Shown in pieces: positions 18,684 through 28,890 of a stretch of 64,000 nt of DNA. This stretch comes from Clostridiales bacterium (lineage in GTDB: Bacteria; Bacillota; Clostridia; Saccharofermentanales; Saccharofermentanaceae), in the NCBI GenBank assembly GCA_017940895.1, contig JAGAXM010000040.1, positions 62,001 to 126,000 on the forward strand, given 5' to 3'. Numbering within the stretch: position 1 is the first letter of the stretch; every line of letters begins with the position of its first letter. The position numbers were made by a program, and so were the translations under genes. The notes under the pieces were generated by a model, which made no database searches, was not told where the DNA came from, and saw only the letters and a program-made list of their open reading frames with translations.

Positions 18684-20054
18684 TTAGAATAATCCGCGCT
18701 TACCGAAGCCGCCGAAGCCGCCTAACTTTCCGCCTGGGAATCCCTTAGGCATCTTGAATCCGCCCTTTGTCATCTGCTTCATAAGCTTGGCACTCTGATC
18801 GTACTGCCTGATAAGGTTATTTACATCCTGTACAGTAGTACCGGAACCTGCCGCAATCCTCTTTCTTCTTGAAGCATTAAGGATATTGGGATTCTTACGC
18901 TCTTTATTGGTCATGGATCTGATGATGGCGATATTCCTGTTCATGGTTACTTCGCCGTCATCAAGCTGCTCATCGGTTACTTTGCCTGCAACTCCGGGAA
19001 CGAGTCCGATGATATCCTTCATGGAACCCATCTTCTTCATCTGTTCGAACTGGGACAGAAGGTCATTCAGATCGAACTTGTTGCTCATCATCTTATCAAG
19101 AGTCTTGGCAGCCTCTTCCTGATCGATCGTAGCGGATGCCTTCTCGATCAATGACATAACGTCACCCATACCGAGGATTCTGTCTGCCATTCTGTCAGGA
19201 TGGAATACTTCGATCTTGTCGATCTTCTCACCTACGCAGATATACTTGATAGGCTTGCCTGTCATCTTTCTGATGGAAAGTGCGGCACCGCCTCTGGCAT
19301 CACCGTCGAGCTTCGTCATAATGAAGCCGTCCATACCGATAGCCTCTTCGAAAGCCATAGCAACATTAACAGCTTCCTGACCGATCATAGCATCAACTAC
19401 GAGGAGCTTCTCGTCAGGCTTAACAGCCTCGTTGATGGACTTAAGCTCATCCATCATCTCATCATCGACAACGGTACGTCCCGCTGTATCGACGATCAGA
19501 TAATTACAAAGCATATACTTTGCTTTATCGATACCTTCTTTGGCGATCTTAACGGCATCCTTCTCTTCGGTATTGATATAGCATTCAATACCTGCGCTGT
19601 CGGCAAGAACCTTAAGCTGCTCGGCAGCAGCGGGTCTGTGAACGTCAACGGATACAACCATCGGCTTCTTGCCGTCTTTCTTAAGGATATTGGCAAGCTT
19701 AACAGCTGTAGTCGTCTTACCGGCACCCTGAAGACCGTAAAGCATGACAACCGTGAATCCGGTAGAAGAAGCAGCGATCTTCGCATTAACAGATCCCAAA
19801 AGCTCGCTTAATGATTCATGAACAATCTTTACGATCTGCTGACCGGGAGTAAAGCTGCCTTCGATATCAGCATTAAGGCACTTCTCCTGCATATCCTTAA
19901 CGAAGTCCTTGGTTACCTGATAGTTAACGTCAGCTTCGAGCAGAGCCATTCTGATCTGCTTCATCATATCTTTAATATCAGCTTCGGTTACGCGTGCCTT
20001 GCCGCGCATGGAAGCTGTTATATTCTGAAGCTTTGTTGACAGGCTCTCGAACAT
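18684..20054 (-). CDS. ffh: Signal recognition particle protein Ffh
   Basis: 456 residues: N domain (about 1-85), GTPase G domain with [21 protein letters not shown] and [10 protein letters not shown], and a Met-rich M domain (about 300-430) that binds 4.5S/SRP RNA and signal sequences. The tail is a flexible Gly/Phe/Lys-rich stretch. Works with FtsY, which is not in the window; the SRP RNA gene was not seen either. Six bases follow ylxM. Confidence 0.97.
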   Translation of the reverse strand: MFESLSTKLQNITASMRGKARVTEADIKDMMKQIRMALLEADVNYQVTKDFVKDMQEKCLNADIEGSFTPGQQIVKIVHESLSELLGSVNAKIAASSTGFTVVMLYGLQGAGKTTTAVKLANILKKDGKKPMVVSVDVHRPAAAEQLKVLADSAGIECYINTEEKDAVKIAKEGIDKAKYMLCNYLIVDTAGRTVVDDEMMDELKSINEAVKPDEKLLVVDAMIGQEAVNVAMAFEEAIGMDGFIMTKLDGDARGGAALSIRKMTGKPIKYICVGEKIDKIEVFHPDRMADRILGMGDVMSLIEKASATIDQEEAAKTLDKMMSNKFDLNDLLSQFEQMKKMGSMKDIIGLVPGVAGKVTDEQLDDGEVTMNRNIAIIRSMTNKERKNPNILNASRRKRIAAGSGTTVQDVNNLIRQYDQSAKLMKQMTKGGFKMPKGFPGGKLGGFGGFGKRGLF

Positions 20055-20060
20055 GTACCT

Positions 20061-20387
20061 TTACTCCTCTATCTCTTCGGAAAGCTTGGATAATACTTTC
20101 CTTGCATCTTCATATTCTCTTTTATCGATAAGGTCTATCGCCTCTTTAACAGATTCTTTCTGTTCGAGAAATCTTCTTACGAGACCCAACTTCTCTTCGT
20201 AGCCTTTAAGCTGCTTCAATCCGCGCTTGACCGTATCATGGACTCCCTGCCTTGATATCTCCTCCTCTTCGGCGATCTCAGTCAAAGAAAGATCATCATT
20301 AAGATACATATCAAGTGTGAGTCTCATCTTATCCGTCAGGAGATTACCGTAAAAATCCAGTAAAAGACTGTCTTCAAAGGACTTCAT
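20061..20387 (-). CDS. ylxM: YlxM, SRP-associated helix-turn-helix protein
   Basis: 108 residues with a sigma-70 region 4-like helix-turn-helix (DDLSLTEIAEEEEISRQGVHD). YlxM-family proteins are encoded directly before ffh in Firmicutes and Mycoplasma and stimulate SRP function. GGGGGAG stands before the ATG. First gene of the operon. Confidence 0.92.
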   Translation of the reverse strand: MKSFEDSLLLDFYGNLLTDKMRLTLDMYLNDDLSLTEIAEEEEISRQGVHDTVKRGLKQLKGYEEKLGLVRRFLEQKESVKEAIDLIDKREYEDARKVLSKLSEEIEE

Positions 20388-20481
20388 AACACTCCCCCTT
20401 CTGATAAGACCTTGAGAATAATATTACAATCAGCAAAGCCTGTCAAGCATTTTTACTTGTCAGGCTAATTTATAATAAAAA

Positions 20482-20501
20482 GCCGCGGCATTAACCGCGG
20501 C
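20482..20501 (-). terminator. Intrinsic terminator after pfp
   Basis: GCCGCGG/CCGCGGC 7-bp stem with a 6-base loop; on the minus strand TTTTTATTA follows. Confidence 0.85.
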
Positions 20502-20526
20502 CCCTGGATGATCTTTAATGATCTTA

Positions 20527-22185
20527 TCAGCCCTGCTCGAGTGCGAGTGTAACTGTTGTTCTGTCGCAAACCTCTGAGGGTCCGAAGTACTGAATAGCGC
20601 CCGGATATGTGAAGCATGTCTCAACAGCCCACTTATCTCTGTTAGCCTCGAAGTACTTGAACGGCTTGCCGTCGAGCTCTACGAGAGCCTTGCGGATAAC
20701 AGGCTTATCAGCACCGTTTCTTCTCTCGATGTTCATCATCTTTGTGATAGGCATACCGCCTGCAACCCACTCATCAGCCGACTTGGAGATGTTGGAAACC
20801 TTGGAGAGGTAACCTGTGTATCCGTACTGGATGAGCATGAATGCATTGTAACCCAAAGAATAGCAGTAGTCTGCATCGAAGTTTGAAGGGAATGCACATC
20901 TGCCCTCGTAACCGAAGAAGTGATGGAGCGCAGAGAACTTGCCCTTGTATGTGCCTGCAGCCTTTCTCTTTGCAAGCTCATTCTTAACGAGCTCGGAGAA
21001 GAGCTTCTCAGACTCGATGAGGGAAACCTGAACGTTACCGTGAGGATCTCTCTCGAGGAAGAGCTGCTGCTGGATTCCTACAGGAAGGAGATCAAATACT
21101 GCGAAAGCAGAAGCGGAAAGACCGGACTTGATGAAGTCGTACTTAGCCTGCCAGTCAGGAAGAGCATTGAATGCATCTGTCTTCTCGCCTGCGAGGAGCT
21201 CGTTGATCTCAGCGATGAGAGCGGAGAACTCGGGAACGAACTCTACGATGCCCTCAGGGATGATAGCAACACCGAAGTTCTCTCCGTTAGCTGCTCTCTT
21301 CTCTACAGAATCGGCAATGTAGTTTGTGATCTGGGAAAGTGACATGCTCTTAGCCTTAACTTCCTCACCGATAAGGCAGATGTTAGGCTGTGTCTCAAGA
21401 GCGCACTCGAGAGCTACGTGAGAAGCGGAACGTCCCATAACCTTGATGAAGTGCCAGTACTTCTTAGCGGAGTTAGCGTCTCTCTCGATGTTACCGATAA
21501 CCTCGGAGTATGTTTTTGTAGCTGTATCGAAACCGAAAGAAGCCTCGATATCCTCGTTCTTAAGGTCACCGTCGATTGTCTTAGGACAGCCGATAACCTG
21601 AACGCCGGTGTTGTTGGCAGCCATGTACTCAGCAAGAGTAGCAGCATTTGTGTTGGAGTCGTCACCGCCGATTATAACGATAGCTGTGAGACCGTTCTTC
21701 TTAGCGTTCTCTGTAACGATAGCGAACTGCTCTTCTGTCTCGAGCTTTGTTCTGCCGGAACCGATGATATCGAAACCGCCTGTATTTCTGTAAGAATCGA
21801 TGAACTTGTCATCAAACTCTACGAAGTCATTCTTAAGAAGTCCGTCAGGACCGCCCTTGAAGCCGAGAAGAACATTGCTCTTGTCAGCAGCCTTCAAAGC
21901 GTCATAAAGACCTGTGATAACGTTGTGTCCGCCGGGAGCCTGTCCGCCGGAAAGGATAACACCTACAACCTGCTTCTTAGCAACGGAAGTATTCTGTCCT
22001 TTCTCGAAAGTGATCTCCTTCTTACCGTATGTATTAGGGAAAAGAGCCTTGATTTTGTCCTGATCAGCAACACTTGATGTCTCAGCGCCTTCCTTTACGC
22101 AGATCTCGGCAACGCCGTTTCTGAGCATACCGGGAAGCTTAGGCTGATACTCATATCTTGCCTTCTGAAGAGGTGAAATTTCCAT
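20527..22185 (-). CDS. pfp: PPi-dependent 6-phosphofructokinase (long type)
   Basis: Diphosphate:fructose-6-phosphate 1-phosphotransferase, a reversible glycolytic step that spares ATP. 552 residues, the long clade found in plants, spirochaetes and many anaerobes. Visible are [15 protein letters not shown], the GGDDS motif, whose second Asp favours PPi over ATP, and [10 protein letters not shown] with the catalytic Asp. Monocistronic between its own promoter and terminator; AAAGGAG precedes the ATG. Confidence 0.95.
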   Translation of the reverse strand: MEISPLQKARYEYQPKLPGMLRNGVAEICVKEGAETSSVADQDKIKALFPNTYGKKEITFEKGQNTSVAKKQVVGVILSGGQAPGGHNVITGLYDALKAADKSNVLLGFKGGPDGLLKNDFVEFDDKFIDSYRNTGGFDIIGSGRTKLETEEQFAIVTENAKKNGLTAIVIIGGDDSNTNAATLAEYMAANNTGVQVIGCPKTIDGDLKNEDIEASFGFDTATKTYSEVIGNIERDANSAKKYWHFIKVMGRSASHVALECALETQPNICLIGEEVKAKSMSLSQITNYIADSVEKRAANGENFGVAIIPEGIVEFVPEFSALIAEINELLAGEKTDAFNALPDWQAKYDFIKSGLSASAFAVFDLLPVGIQQQLFLERDPHGNVQVSLIESEKLFSELVKNELAKRKAAGTYKGKFSALHHFFGYEGRCAFPSNFDADYCYSLGYNAFMLIQYGYTGYLSKVSNISKSADEWVAGGMPITKMMNIERRNGADKPVIRKALVELDGKPFKYFEANRDKWAVETCFTYPGAIQYFGPSEVCDRTTVTLALEQG

Positions 22186-22220
22186 GAGAATAACTCCTTT
22201 GTATTAAAAATTACCTTAAA

Positions 22221-22249
22221 ATAATAATTAATCGGAGCTTAAAAGTAAA
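22221..22249 (-). promoter_or_regulatory. Promoter of pfp
   Basis: Minus strand TTTACT (22244-22249), 17-base spacer, TATTAT (22221-22226), about 35 bases before the pfp ATG. The -35 box lies in the left arm of the dyad at 22240-22270. Confidence 0.5.
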
Positions 22250-22270
22250 TGCTTAAACATTTTACTTTTA
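22240..22270. repeat. Inverted repeat between pfp and the PHP gene
   Basis: TAAAAGTAAATG and CATTTTACTTTTA form an inverted repeat with one extra base and a 6-base centre. Each arm carries a TTTACT -35-like hexamer facing outwards, towards pfp on one side and the PHP gene on the other. An operator is possible. The repeat lacks the GC-rich stem of a terminator. Confidence 0.5.
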
Positions 22271-22301
22271 ATTCAATAAAAAAATGTAATACAATAATCC
22301 C

Positions 22302-23138
22302 ATGTTAGCAGATTCTCACATGCATACCGCAGTTTTCAGCTCAGACGCATCCCAGACTCCCGAGGAACTCATAAAAAGTGCCAAAGCGCTGGGAATTAAG
22401 CATGTTTCGGTTACGGAACACTTTGATATGGATTATCCCCACAAAGATGAGTGTTTTGTATTCGATCTTGAAGAATACGGTAAGGTTTTCCCTTCTTGGC
22501 GTTCATTATCGGAGAAGGTCGGCGGTCCCGAACTTAATATGGGCATCGAGATCGGCTGGCAGCCTCACCTTAACGACCGGATAATCGGGACGGTTAACGC
22601 TCTTCCCTTCGATACCGTACTGCTTTCGGCACATGTATTCAGGGGTTCGGAGATCTTCTACAGCACCGAGTGCCCCCTTATCCCACGAAAAGAGAGAAAT
22701 AAAGAGTACATCTCTTTGCTTGCAAGGATGGCGCGAGAGCTCGACTGCTACGACATAATCGCTCACTACGACTATATTAACCGCTATATCGAAGATAAAG
22801 ATTCTGCAGTCTTCTATAAGGACTGCCCTGAAGAATTCGACGAGCTTTTCGATGTGCTAATAAAAAAGGACAAAGCCCTCGAGATCAACACAAGCTCCAT
22901 AGATAAGCAGATTGTCAAAGGATCCTCTTATATTATGCCTGACCCTGACATAATCAGGCGTTACATATCCATGGGCGGCAAACTTATTACCATCGGCTCT
23001 GATGCACATAAGTCGGACAGGATCGGTCTGCATTTCGAGAAGACGGCAAAGTATCTTAAGTCTTTGGGAGTCTCCGAGGTCTTCTACTACAAGAACAGAC
23101 AACCGGTTTCTGATCCGGAGTTTTCAGATTATTTCTGA
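22302..23138 (+). CDS. PHP-domain phosphoesterase, histidinol-phosphatase-like
   Basis: 278 residues, the size of HisJ/HisK-type histidinol phosphatases. Metal-ligand motifs of the PHP fold are visible: DSHMHTAV (His6, His8), VSVTEHFDMDYP, GIEIGW, LSAHVFRG and IGSDAHKSDRIG. Histidinol phosphate is the likeliest substrate by family, but no his genes are nearby and a different phosphate ester cannot be excluded. No Shine-Dalgarno precedes the ATG; -10-like TACAAT ends 6 bases before it. It converges with the GLUG-type gene with only 2 bases between stops. Confidence 0.8.
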   Translation: MLADSHMHTAVFSSDASQTPEELIKSAKALGIKHVSVTEHFDMDYPHKDECFVFDLEEYGKVFPSWRSLSEKVGGPELNMGIEIGWQPHLNDRIIGTVNALPFDTVLLSAHVFRGSEIFYSTECPLIPRKERNKEYISLLARMARELDCYDIIAHYDYINRYIEDKDSAVFYKDCPEEFDELFDVLIKKDKALEINTSSIDKQIVKGSSYIMPDPDIIRRYISMGGKLITIGSDAHKSDRIGLHFEKTAKYLKSLGVSEVFYYKNRQPVSDPEFSDYF

Positions 23139-23140
23139 CA

Positions 23141-24049
23141 TCAACCCTCAGGCCAAGGCAAGACATCAATATCTGTTATCTCATGATAAACGATAGAGTC
23201 CTGATAGTCCGGGATAAATCTGTTAAGTTCACTTACACTTCCTGTTCCGATAAAACAGTCATATATATTACCTCGGAAAGTATCGTAAGGAACAATGGAA
23301 TCATTTGAAGTCTCAAGATTACAGCAGCCCGAGATAAGAGCACAGTCGTAAGCTACGATCTGACATGTCACCATTCCCGACAGATGTCCGTAATTGGCAC
23401 AACCGAATATCTTTCCCGAGGAGAAATTATCAGCTATACCGCCGCATCTTACCATGGCGTAAAGATCTGCATTGTTATAGCAGTTGATGATCATAGCTTC
23501 GTCCGATCCGTCAGTAGAGGCAAAGGCCCCTACATAGTCGCCGTATATACGTCCGCTCTCGATACCGAGATTCATAACAACGCCGCCCAATTTACCGAAC
23601 AATCCTACAAAAGAACAATCCAGATCATTCGCATTGATATAGAGATTACTGATCTTATGGCATCCGCCGTCATATATACCGCTGAACATATATCCGCTGT
23701 TCAATTCTCCGATCGGCTCGAAGCTTCCGTAATTCTGAAGGTCGATATCCGCAGTCTGTCTGAAGTAAATATCATTAAAGCTGTTGCCGTTGTTTACGGC
23801 ATCGGAGAACTTGATAAGATCCTCGGCGCTGTTTATAAGATAAGGATCTTCATAAGTTCCGGATCCCATGAATCCGTAATGATCATTCCATTGTCTGAAC
23901 ACCTGGAAATTATTCCATTCATTAACTTTTCCGAAACACCACCATACGATAAGAACGGCAGCCGCGATCCTAATCAGATACCACAGACCCAAAGCAGAGG
24001 TCTTCAACACTTTACGCCAATCAATAGTCAAGTCTGAACACCTCTTCAT
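23141..24049 (-). CDS. Membrane-anchored GLUG-motif surface protein
   Basis: 302 residues. One N-terminal membrane helix (about 16-38) and then an extracellular domain that opens with GTYEDPYLINSAEDLIKFSD, the usual lead-in of GLUG-repeat wall proteins, followed by GLUG-like turns such as FVGLFGKLGGVVMNLGIESG and YVGAFAS. These form beta-solenoid surfaces in IgA-protease-like and adhesin proteins. The start overlaps the SGNH gene by 29 bases; a TTG at 24031, preceded by AAGAGGTG, is an alternative start. Last gene of the acetylation set; its specific role is unknown. Confidence 0.7.
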   Translation of the reverse strand: MKRCSDLTIDWRKVLKTSALGLWYLIRIAAAVLIVWWCFGKVNEWNNFQVFRQWNDHYGFMGSGTYEDPYLINSAEDLIKFSDAVNNGNSFNDIYFRQTADIDLQNYGSFEPIGELNSGYMFSGIYDGGCHKISNLYINANDLDCSFVGLFGKLGGVVMNLGIESGRIYGDYVGAFASTDGSDEAMIINCYNNADLYAMVRCGGIADNFSSGKIFGCANYGHLSGMVTCQIVAYDCALISGCCNLETSNDSIVPYDTFRGNIYDCFIGTGSVSELNRFIPDYQDSIVYHEITDIDVLPWPEG

Positions 24050-25481
24050 AAGCTGCCGAAGAATAATCGGCTACAGTCTGGTTATACCGGTCATATACGG
24101 TTATATATACACCCGGATGCTCTGTTATAGTCAGGTTCATGTTATCAAAGACCACACCTTCGGAAGTAACAGACAAATGATGATTTCCCTGAAAGTATTC
24201 GTAATACAGACCGTTCTCATCAGCTTCAAGCGAAACTGATTGACCTCCCCTGATGAGATATCTTCTTTCGTCATTTGCCCTTGAGCATGCAATACCGCAC
24301 AGATTAAGATAAGTCCTCAGATCATCGTCCAGTGTGCTGATATCGTACAGATCGACAAACACATCGTAATCATCCGACAGATCATTAAGTCTTGCAATAT
24401 ACTCATGAAGATCCGCAGTCTGAGCAAGTTCGAAGTTAACGACACGCGCCTCACCGTACCTGTAATTCTCAGCCCATGAATCGTAAAGACCTGACTGATC
24501 TGAACTTCTGTCGATCATATCGAAGTTATCGGTAATATAATCACCGAGATATGAAGTGAACTTCCTGTTTCCTCTGAAATTAAGATGACCAATATCACCG
24601 AAGTCATAAGAGAAGTCCAGACCGATATCATCATAATGCTCATTGAAGTCAATGAAATCCACTCCGTATTCTTCCGCGATATCGGCAGCATACAGATAAT
24701 GAGCTCTGGAAATATCTTCATATCCCGCATCAGGAGAAACAATTATAAGAAGAGGTATTCCCTGTTCCTGACAGAATTCGATTATCATTCTGTAGTAAAC
24801 CTCTTCCTTGTTGGACATCGGAATCGCTTCAACATCTTCGTTTATCTCGGGACGAAGTGCAAATTCCGTCCTTAAATAATCATAGAAGCCCTTCCAGTTT
24901 TCTGACCGTACATTATCGCCCAGATCTGATGCAATATCGATCATATCCAGTTCGGAATATCTGCTGTGGAACTCTTCAAACAGCAAAGTGTAATCGATCA
25001 GGCCGTCGGTATCACATACACTCGCTCTAATGGATTCGAGCTTATTCATATTCCAATGCATACCTGATACGTTATTGATTATCATTCCGTGTTCACTGTA
25101 TTCAGTTGAGATGTCACACGCCAGCGCTTCAAGTACAACAAGTCTCGGAGTCTGTGTCTTTACCGCTTCTTTAAGATTGTAATAAGTATTCCAGAAAGGC
25201 TGGAGTGAGCCGCCGAGAACATATGAAGGTATGCCGTACTCGTCCCAAAGGACCCCGGTATTGATATCGATAAAAGCATGCGAGCTTCCGATACACAGAA
25301 GATCAATACTGTTCTCGGGTTGCTCATAGAAGTTCTGCAACATCAGACTTCCGTCATAACTTTTCTTCTTAAACCATACAGCCCATATATCAAGAAGAAC
25401 GGCAACAACAAGAACGAACGCCGTAACTCTGACGATGTTCTTAACAGATATCAATCCTTGTTTAACAATCCCCTTCAACAT
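24021..25481 (-). CDS. SGNH-fold polysaccharide acetylation protein (DltD/AlgX-like)
   Basis: 486 residues from the ATG at 25481, chosen because AGGAGG lies 3 bases upstream; the spacing is tight and a TTG one codon later is an alternative. One membrane helix at about 14-35, then an extracellular SGNH-like domain with the nucleophile region LLCIGSSHAFID and the C-terminal Asp/His block DIGHLNFRG. A further C-terminal domain (about 320-486) is beta-rich. With the MBOAT protein 7 bases upstream it should move acetyl or another acyl group onto an exported polymer. The polymer is not identifiable here. Confidence 0.78.
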   Translation of the reverse strand: MLKGIVKQGLISVKNIVRVTAFVLVVAVLLDIWAVWFKKKSYDGSLMLQNFYEQPENSIDLLCIGSSHAFIDINTGVLWDEYGIPSYVLGGSLQPFWNTYYNLKEAVKTQTPRLVVLEALACDISTEYSEHGMIINNVSGMHWNMNKLESIRASVCDTDGLIDYTLLFEEFHSRYSELDMIDIASDLGDNVRSENWKGFYDYLRTEFALRPEINEDVEAIPMSNKEEVYYRMIIEFCQEQGIPLLIIVSPDAGYEDISRAHYLYAADIAEEYGVDFIDFNEHYDDIGLDFSYDFGDIGHLNFRGNRKFTSYLGDYITDNFDMIDRSSDQSGLYDSWAENYRYGEARVVNFELAQTADLHEYIARLNDLSDDYDVFVDLYDISTLDDDLRTYLNLCGIACSRANDERRYLIRGGQSVSLEADENGLYYEYFQGNHHLSVTSEGVVFDNMNLTITEHPGVYITVYDRYNQTVADYSSAAYEEVFRLDY

Positions 25482-25488
25482 CTTCCTC

Positions 25489-26976
25489 CTAGAACTGCAA
25501 ATATATAAAGTTCGCCGCATCAAAAGCGGGACCGTATATACCGAAAGTAAGTATAGCGAATAACAGCACAATAATCACAGTCCATCTGAAATACCACGGT
25601 TGCGAGATCATGATATCTCCTATCGACTTATCCTTCTTCTTTCTCGCCAGATCCATAACAACAAGTATGATCAGTGCGATGAACAGAACATTGAATTCCT
25701 TGCGGTCGAGTCCGAGATTATAGATACCGTCATTAAACAATACCCACAGATCAGGCTTCGTAAACATTCTGATTATGATCTCATTAGCCGTATGGAAGTC
25801 CGTAACTCTGAAATAAACCCATGCAAGATTTACAAGAGCGAACGTTATCAGCCCCTTAAAGAATCTGTATCCGAAGCTGTCTGTCTTGGCATGAGTCAGC
25901 GAATTAAGCTTGTTACGCGCAGGAAGAGTAATATCATCTGCGACCTGCAAAGCGCCGTGTATGCCGCCCCACAGAATAAAGTTCAAGCCGGCGCCGTGCC
26001 ACAGTCCGCTTACAAGGAAAGTGATTATGACATTGAGGTATTTACGGATCTTGGAACACCTGCTTCCGCCCAGAGGAATATAAACATAATCTTTAAGCCA
26101 TGAGCTTAAAGATATATGCCATCTTCTCCAGAATTCCTTAACGCTTAAGGAAAGATAAGGTGCATTGAAGTTATCGTATACGTCTATTCCCATCAGCTTG
26201 GCGCATCCCATAGCGATCGTGGAATAACTCATAAAATCGCAGTAGATCTGGATCGAATAACATACGGATGCGAATATAAGTTCCACCGAACCGTAAAGAT
26301 AGTAACTTCCGTACACATTATCGACTATCATGGCGATCCTGTCCGCGATCACCATCTTGGCGAACAGACCCCACACGATAAGGATAATACCGTTACTCAT
26401 TCTGTCGGCATCTAATACTTTTACCTTATGAAGATTCCTAAGCTGCGGTATCAGATGATCGGCTCTCTCGATAGGACCCGACATAATACACGGGAAAAAG
26501 CACGTAAACAGCGCATAATACAAAGGATTCTTCTCCGCATGCACCTTGCCTCTGTACACGTCGAAAAGGTAACCCGTAGACGTAAAGATAAAAAAAGATA
26601 TTCCCAAAGGCATCAGCAGATTAAAGCTGCCGGCACCCGGTGCATGAATAAGTTCCATAAAGAAATCGGTGTACTTAAACCAGAAAAGCATACCGAAATC
26701 AACAAGCAAACCTGCACCAAGAAAGAAGACCCTTAATGCTTTAAGCTTGCCTTTCGACGGTATGACGTCCATAAGTACGCCTGCCGACCATGAGATTATG
26801 ATCGCTATAAACAGATAATTTGATTGTTCGTTCAATGGTTCTTCGACACTCTTGAAGCAATAAAAGAACAAAGAGCTTAAAAGAACCCACCATACGCGAA
26901 GCCTCGGCGGCATCAGATAAAAGACCGCCATAACAACAACGAAGAACAGAGCGAACTGAATTGAATTAAAAAGCAT
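25489..26976 (-). CDS. MBOAT-family membrane O-acyltransferase (AlgI-like)
   Basis: 495 residues with about ten membrane helices. The family core is RRWHISLSSWLKDYVYIPLGG and the invariant-His segment GLWHGAGLNFILWGGIHG. AlgI/DltB/PatA relatives carry acyl groups across the membrane for O-acetylation of cell-surface glycans. Its ATG overlaps the nadE stop (TAATG), so it is translated from the same message, and the SGNH partner follows. Confidence 0.92.
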   Translation of the reverse strand: MLFNSIQFALFFVVVMAVFYLMPPRLRVWWVLLSSLFFYCFKSVEEPLNEQSNYLFIAIIISWSAGVLMDVIPSKGKLKALRVFFLGAGLLVDFGMLFWFKYTDFFMELIHAPGAGSFNLLMPLGISFFIFTSTGYLFDVYRGKVHAEKNPLYYALFTCFFPCIMSGPIERADHLIPQLRNLHKVKVLDADRMSNGIILIVWGLFAKMVIADRIAMIVDNVYGSYYLYGSVELIFASVCYSIQIYCDFMSYSTIAMGCAKLMGIDVYDNFNAPYLSLSVKEFWRRWHISLSSWLKDYVYIPLGGSRCSKIRKYLNVIITFLVSGLWHGAGLNFILWGGIHGALQVADDITLPARNKLNSLTHAKTDSFGYRFFKGLITFALVNLAWVYFRVTDFHTANEIIIRMFTKPDLWVLFNDGIYNLGLDRKEFNVLFIALIILVVMDLARKKKDKSIGDIMISQPWYFRWTVIIVLLFAILTFGIYGPAFDAANFIYLQF

Positions 26977-28874
26977 TACAGCACACTCTTCAGGTCGTCA
27001 AGCCACAGTTTGCTTACTGCGTCAGACGGCATTCTCCAATCTCCTCTGGGAGACAAAGTTACTGTTCCGACCTTAGGTCCGTCAGGAAGGCAGGAACGCT
27101 TGAACTGCTGGTTAAAGAATCTTCTGATGAATGTTTCTTCCCACTTATAGATAACTTCAGGCTCAAATACTCCTTCGAAAGCAATACAAGCAAGTCTGTA
27201 GATCTTTGAAGGCTTGAAACCCCATCTCAAGAAATAATACAGGTAGAAATCATGAAGATCATAAGGTCCTACAAGATCCTCTGTCTTCTGACTGATCTGT
27301 CCGTTCTCATCCGGCGGAAGAAGTTCGGGAGAAACCGGAGTATCAACAATATCCTTCAATACGGAAGACAACTCACCTTCCGTCCTTGAAGACTCAAAAG
27401 ATACAATGTGTCTGACCAATGTCTTCGGTATCGAAGTATTAACTCCGTACATAGACATATGGTCACCGTTATATGTAGCCCATCCGAGCGCCAACTCTGA
27501 TAGATCACCTGTACCGATTACGATACCACCGTTCTTATTTGCAATATCCATAAGGATCTGTGTGCGCTCTCTGGCCTGTGAATTCTCATAAGTAACATCA
27601 TGAACGCTCTCATCATGTCCGATATCTGCGAAGTGCTGTCTTACTGCAGCCTTGATATCAACAGTCTTAAGAGTTACGCCGTAAGCCTCGGCAAGCTTCT
27701 CGGAATTACCTTTCGTACGTGTCGTGGTACCGAATCCCGGCATGGTAACGGCTATTATTCCTTTACGGTCGAGCTCAAGCATGTCGAAAGCATGTACTGT
27801 AACGATCAAAGCCAGAGTGGAATCAAGACCGCCGGAAAGACCGACTACGGCGCACTTGCCGTTAATATGATGAAGTCTTGTTGCAAGACCCGCCGCCTGC
27901 ATTGTAAGTATCTCATCGCATCTGGATGAAAGATCGGAAGACTCGGCAGGAACGAAAGGATGATCTGCGATCTTACGGATCAGCTTAAGATCAGTCTCGG
28001 GTTCCGTATCAAAATATACGATGCTCCAAGGATCATCCGATGTCTCGAAAGTATTTCTTATCCTGTCGTGAGCGAGTCTCTGAAGATCAATATCTGCATA
28101 AACCGTACCGGGCTTGCCGAAGCAGCCGGATTCAGACAACACAGAACCGTTCTCGCAAATAACTCTGTGACCTGCGAACACGAGATCCTGCGTAGACTCG
28201 CCGAATCCGCAGTCAGAATAGATATAGCCTGATATAAGACGTCCGGACTGCATCGAGATGAGCTTCTGTCTGTATTCCTTCTTACCTATCACTTCATCCG
28301 AAGCAGAGAGATTACATATTATCATGGCGCCGGACTTCGCGGATTCCACAGAAGGCGGGTCAGCTACCCACAGGTCCTCACAGATCTCGATACCGAACGT
28401 AAAGTCCTCATATGTCTCATTACGGAATACGAGATTACCGAACGGTACACCGTCTTCAGTCTCGTCTTCGCCCTCGAAAGGCTCGAAGTATCTTCTCTCA
28501 TAGAACTCGGAATAATTAGGGATAAACCTCTTGGGGACATAACCCAAAACCTCTCCCTTGGCAACTACTGCCGCAACATTATAAAGCTTGCCTTCAAACT
28601 TCAAAGGAAGTCCGACTACGATAGCAAGATTCATCTCGCATGTAGCCTCGGCAATATCGTAAAGACCTCTTAAAGCAGACTCGATGAGCTCATCCTGCAG
28701 GAAAAGATCACCGCATGTATAACCTGTAATGGAAAGTTCTGGGAAAACAAGTAAAGAACAGCTCCTCTCATCCGCCTCGGCACAATGCTTTATTATCTGT
28801 TCGACATTAAAGTCCACATCCGCGACACGCACCTGCGGTGATACCGATCCGACTCTGACAAAACCGTCCCTCAT
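26976..28874 (-). CDS. nadE: Glutamine-dependent NAD+ synthetase
   Basis: Last step of NAD synthesis. 632 residues, the two-domain form: an N-terminal nitrilase-type glutaminase with Glu46 (VFPELS), Lys115 (VPKRF) and Cys165 (EICEDLW), and a C-terminal ATP pyrophosphatase-type synthetase with SGGLDS at 347-352. All glutaminase residues are in place. GGGGGA stands before the ATG. Lies between argJ and the acylation genes; the co-location seems incidental. Confidence 0.96.
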   Translation of the reverse strand: MRDGFVRVGSVSPQVRVADVDFNVEQIIKHCAEADERSCSLLVFPELSITGYTCGDLFLQDELIESALRGLYDIAEATCEMNLAIVVGLPLKFEGKLYNVAAVVAKGEVLGYVPKRFIPNYSEFYERRYFEPFEGEDETEDGVPFGNLVFRNETYEDFTFGIEICEDLWVADPPSVESAKSGAMIICNLSASDEVIGKKEYRQKLISMQSGRLISGYIYSDCGFGESTQDLVFAGHRVICENGSVLSESGCFGKPGTVYADIDLQRLAHDRIRNTFETSDDPWSIVYFDTEPETDLKLIRKIADHPFVPAESSDLSSRCDEILTMQAAGLATRLHHINGKCAVVGLSGGLDSTLALIVTVHAFDMLELDRKGIIAVTMPGFGTTTRTKGNSEKLAEAYGVTLKTVDIKAAVRQHFADIGHDESVHDVTYENSQARERTQILMDIANKNGGIVIGTGDLSELALGWATYNGDHMSMYGVNTSIPKTLVRHIVSFESSRTEGELSSVLKDIVDTPVSPELLPPDENGQISQKTEDLVGPYDLHDFYLYYFLRWGFKPSKIYRLACIAFEGVFEPEVIYKWEETFIRRFFNQQFKRSCLPDGPKVGTVTLSPRGDWRMPSDAVSKLWLDDLKSVL

Positions 28875-28890
28875 ATTTCCCCCTGTTATA

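Noticed and set aside
25482..25571. Longer start of the SGNH protein inside the MBOAT gene
   Set aside because: The added residues are Cys/Arg-rich and would precede the membrane helix; AGGAGG directly before the ATG at 25481 decides the start.
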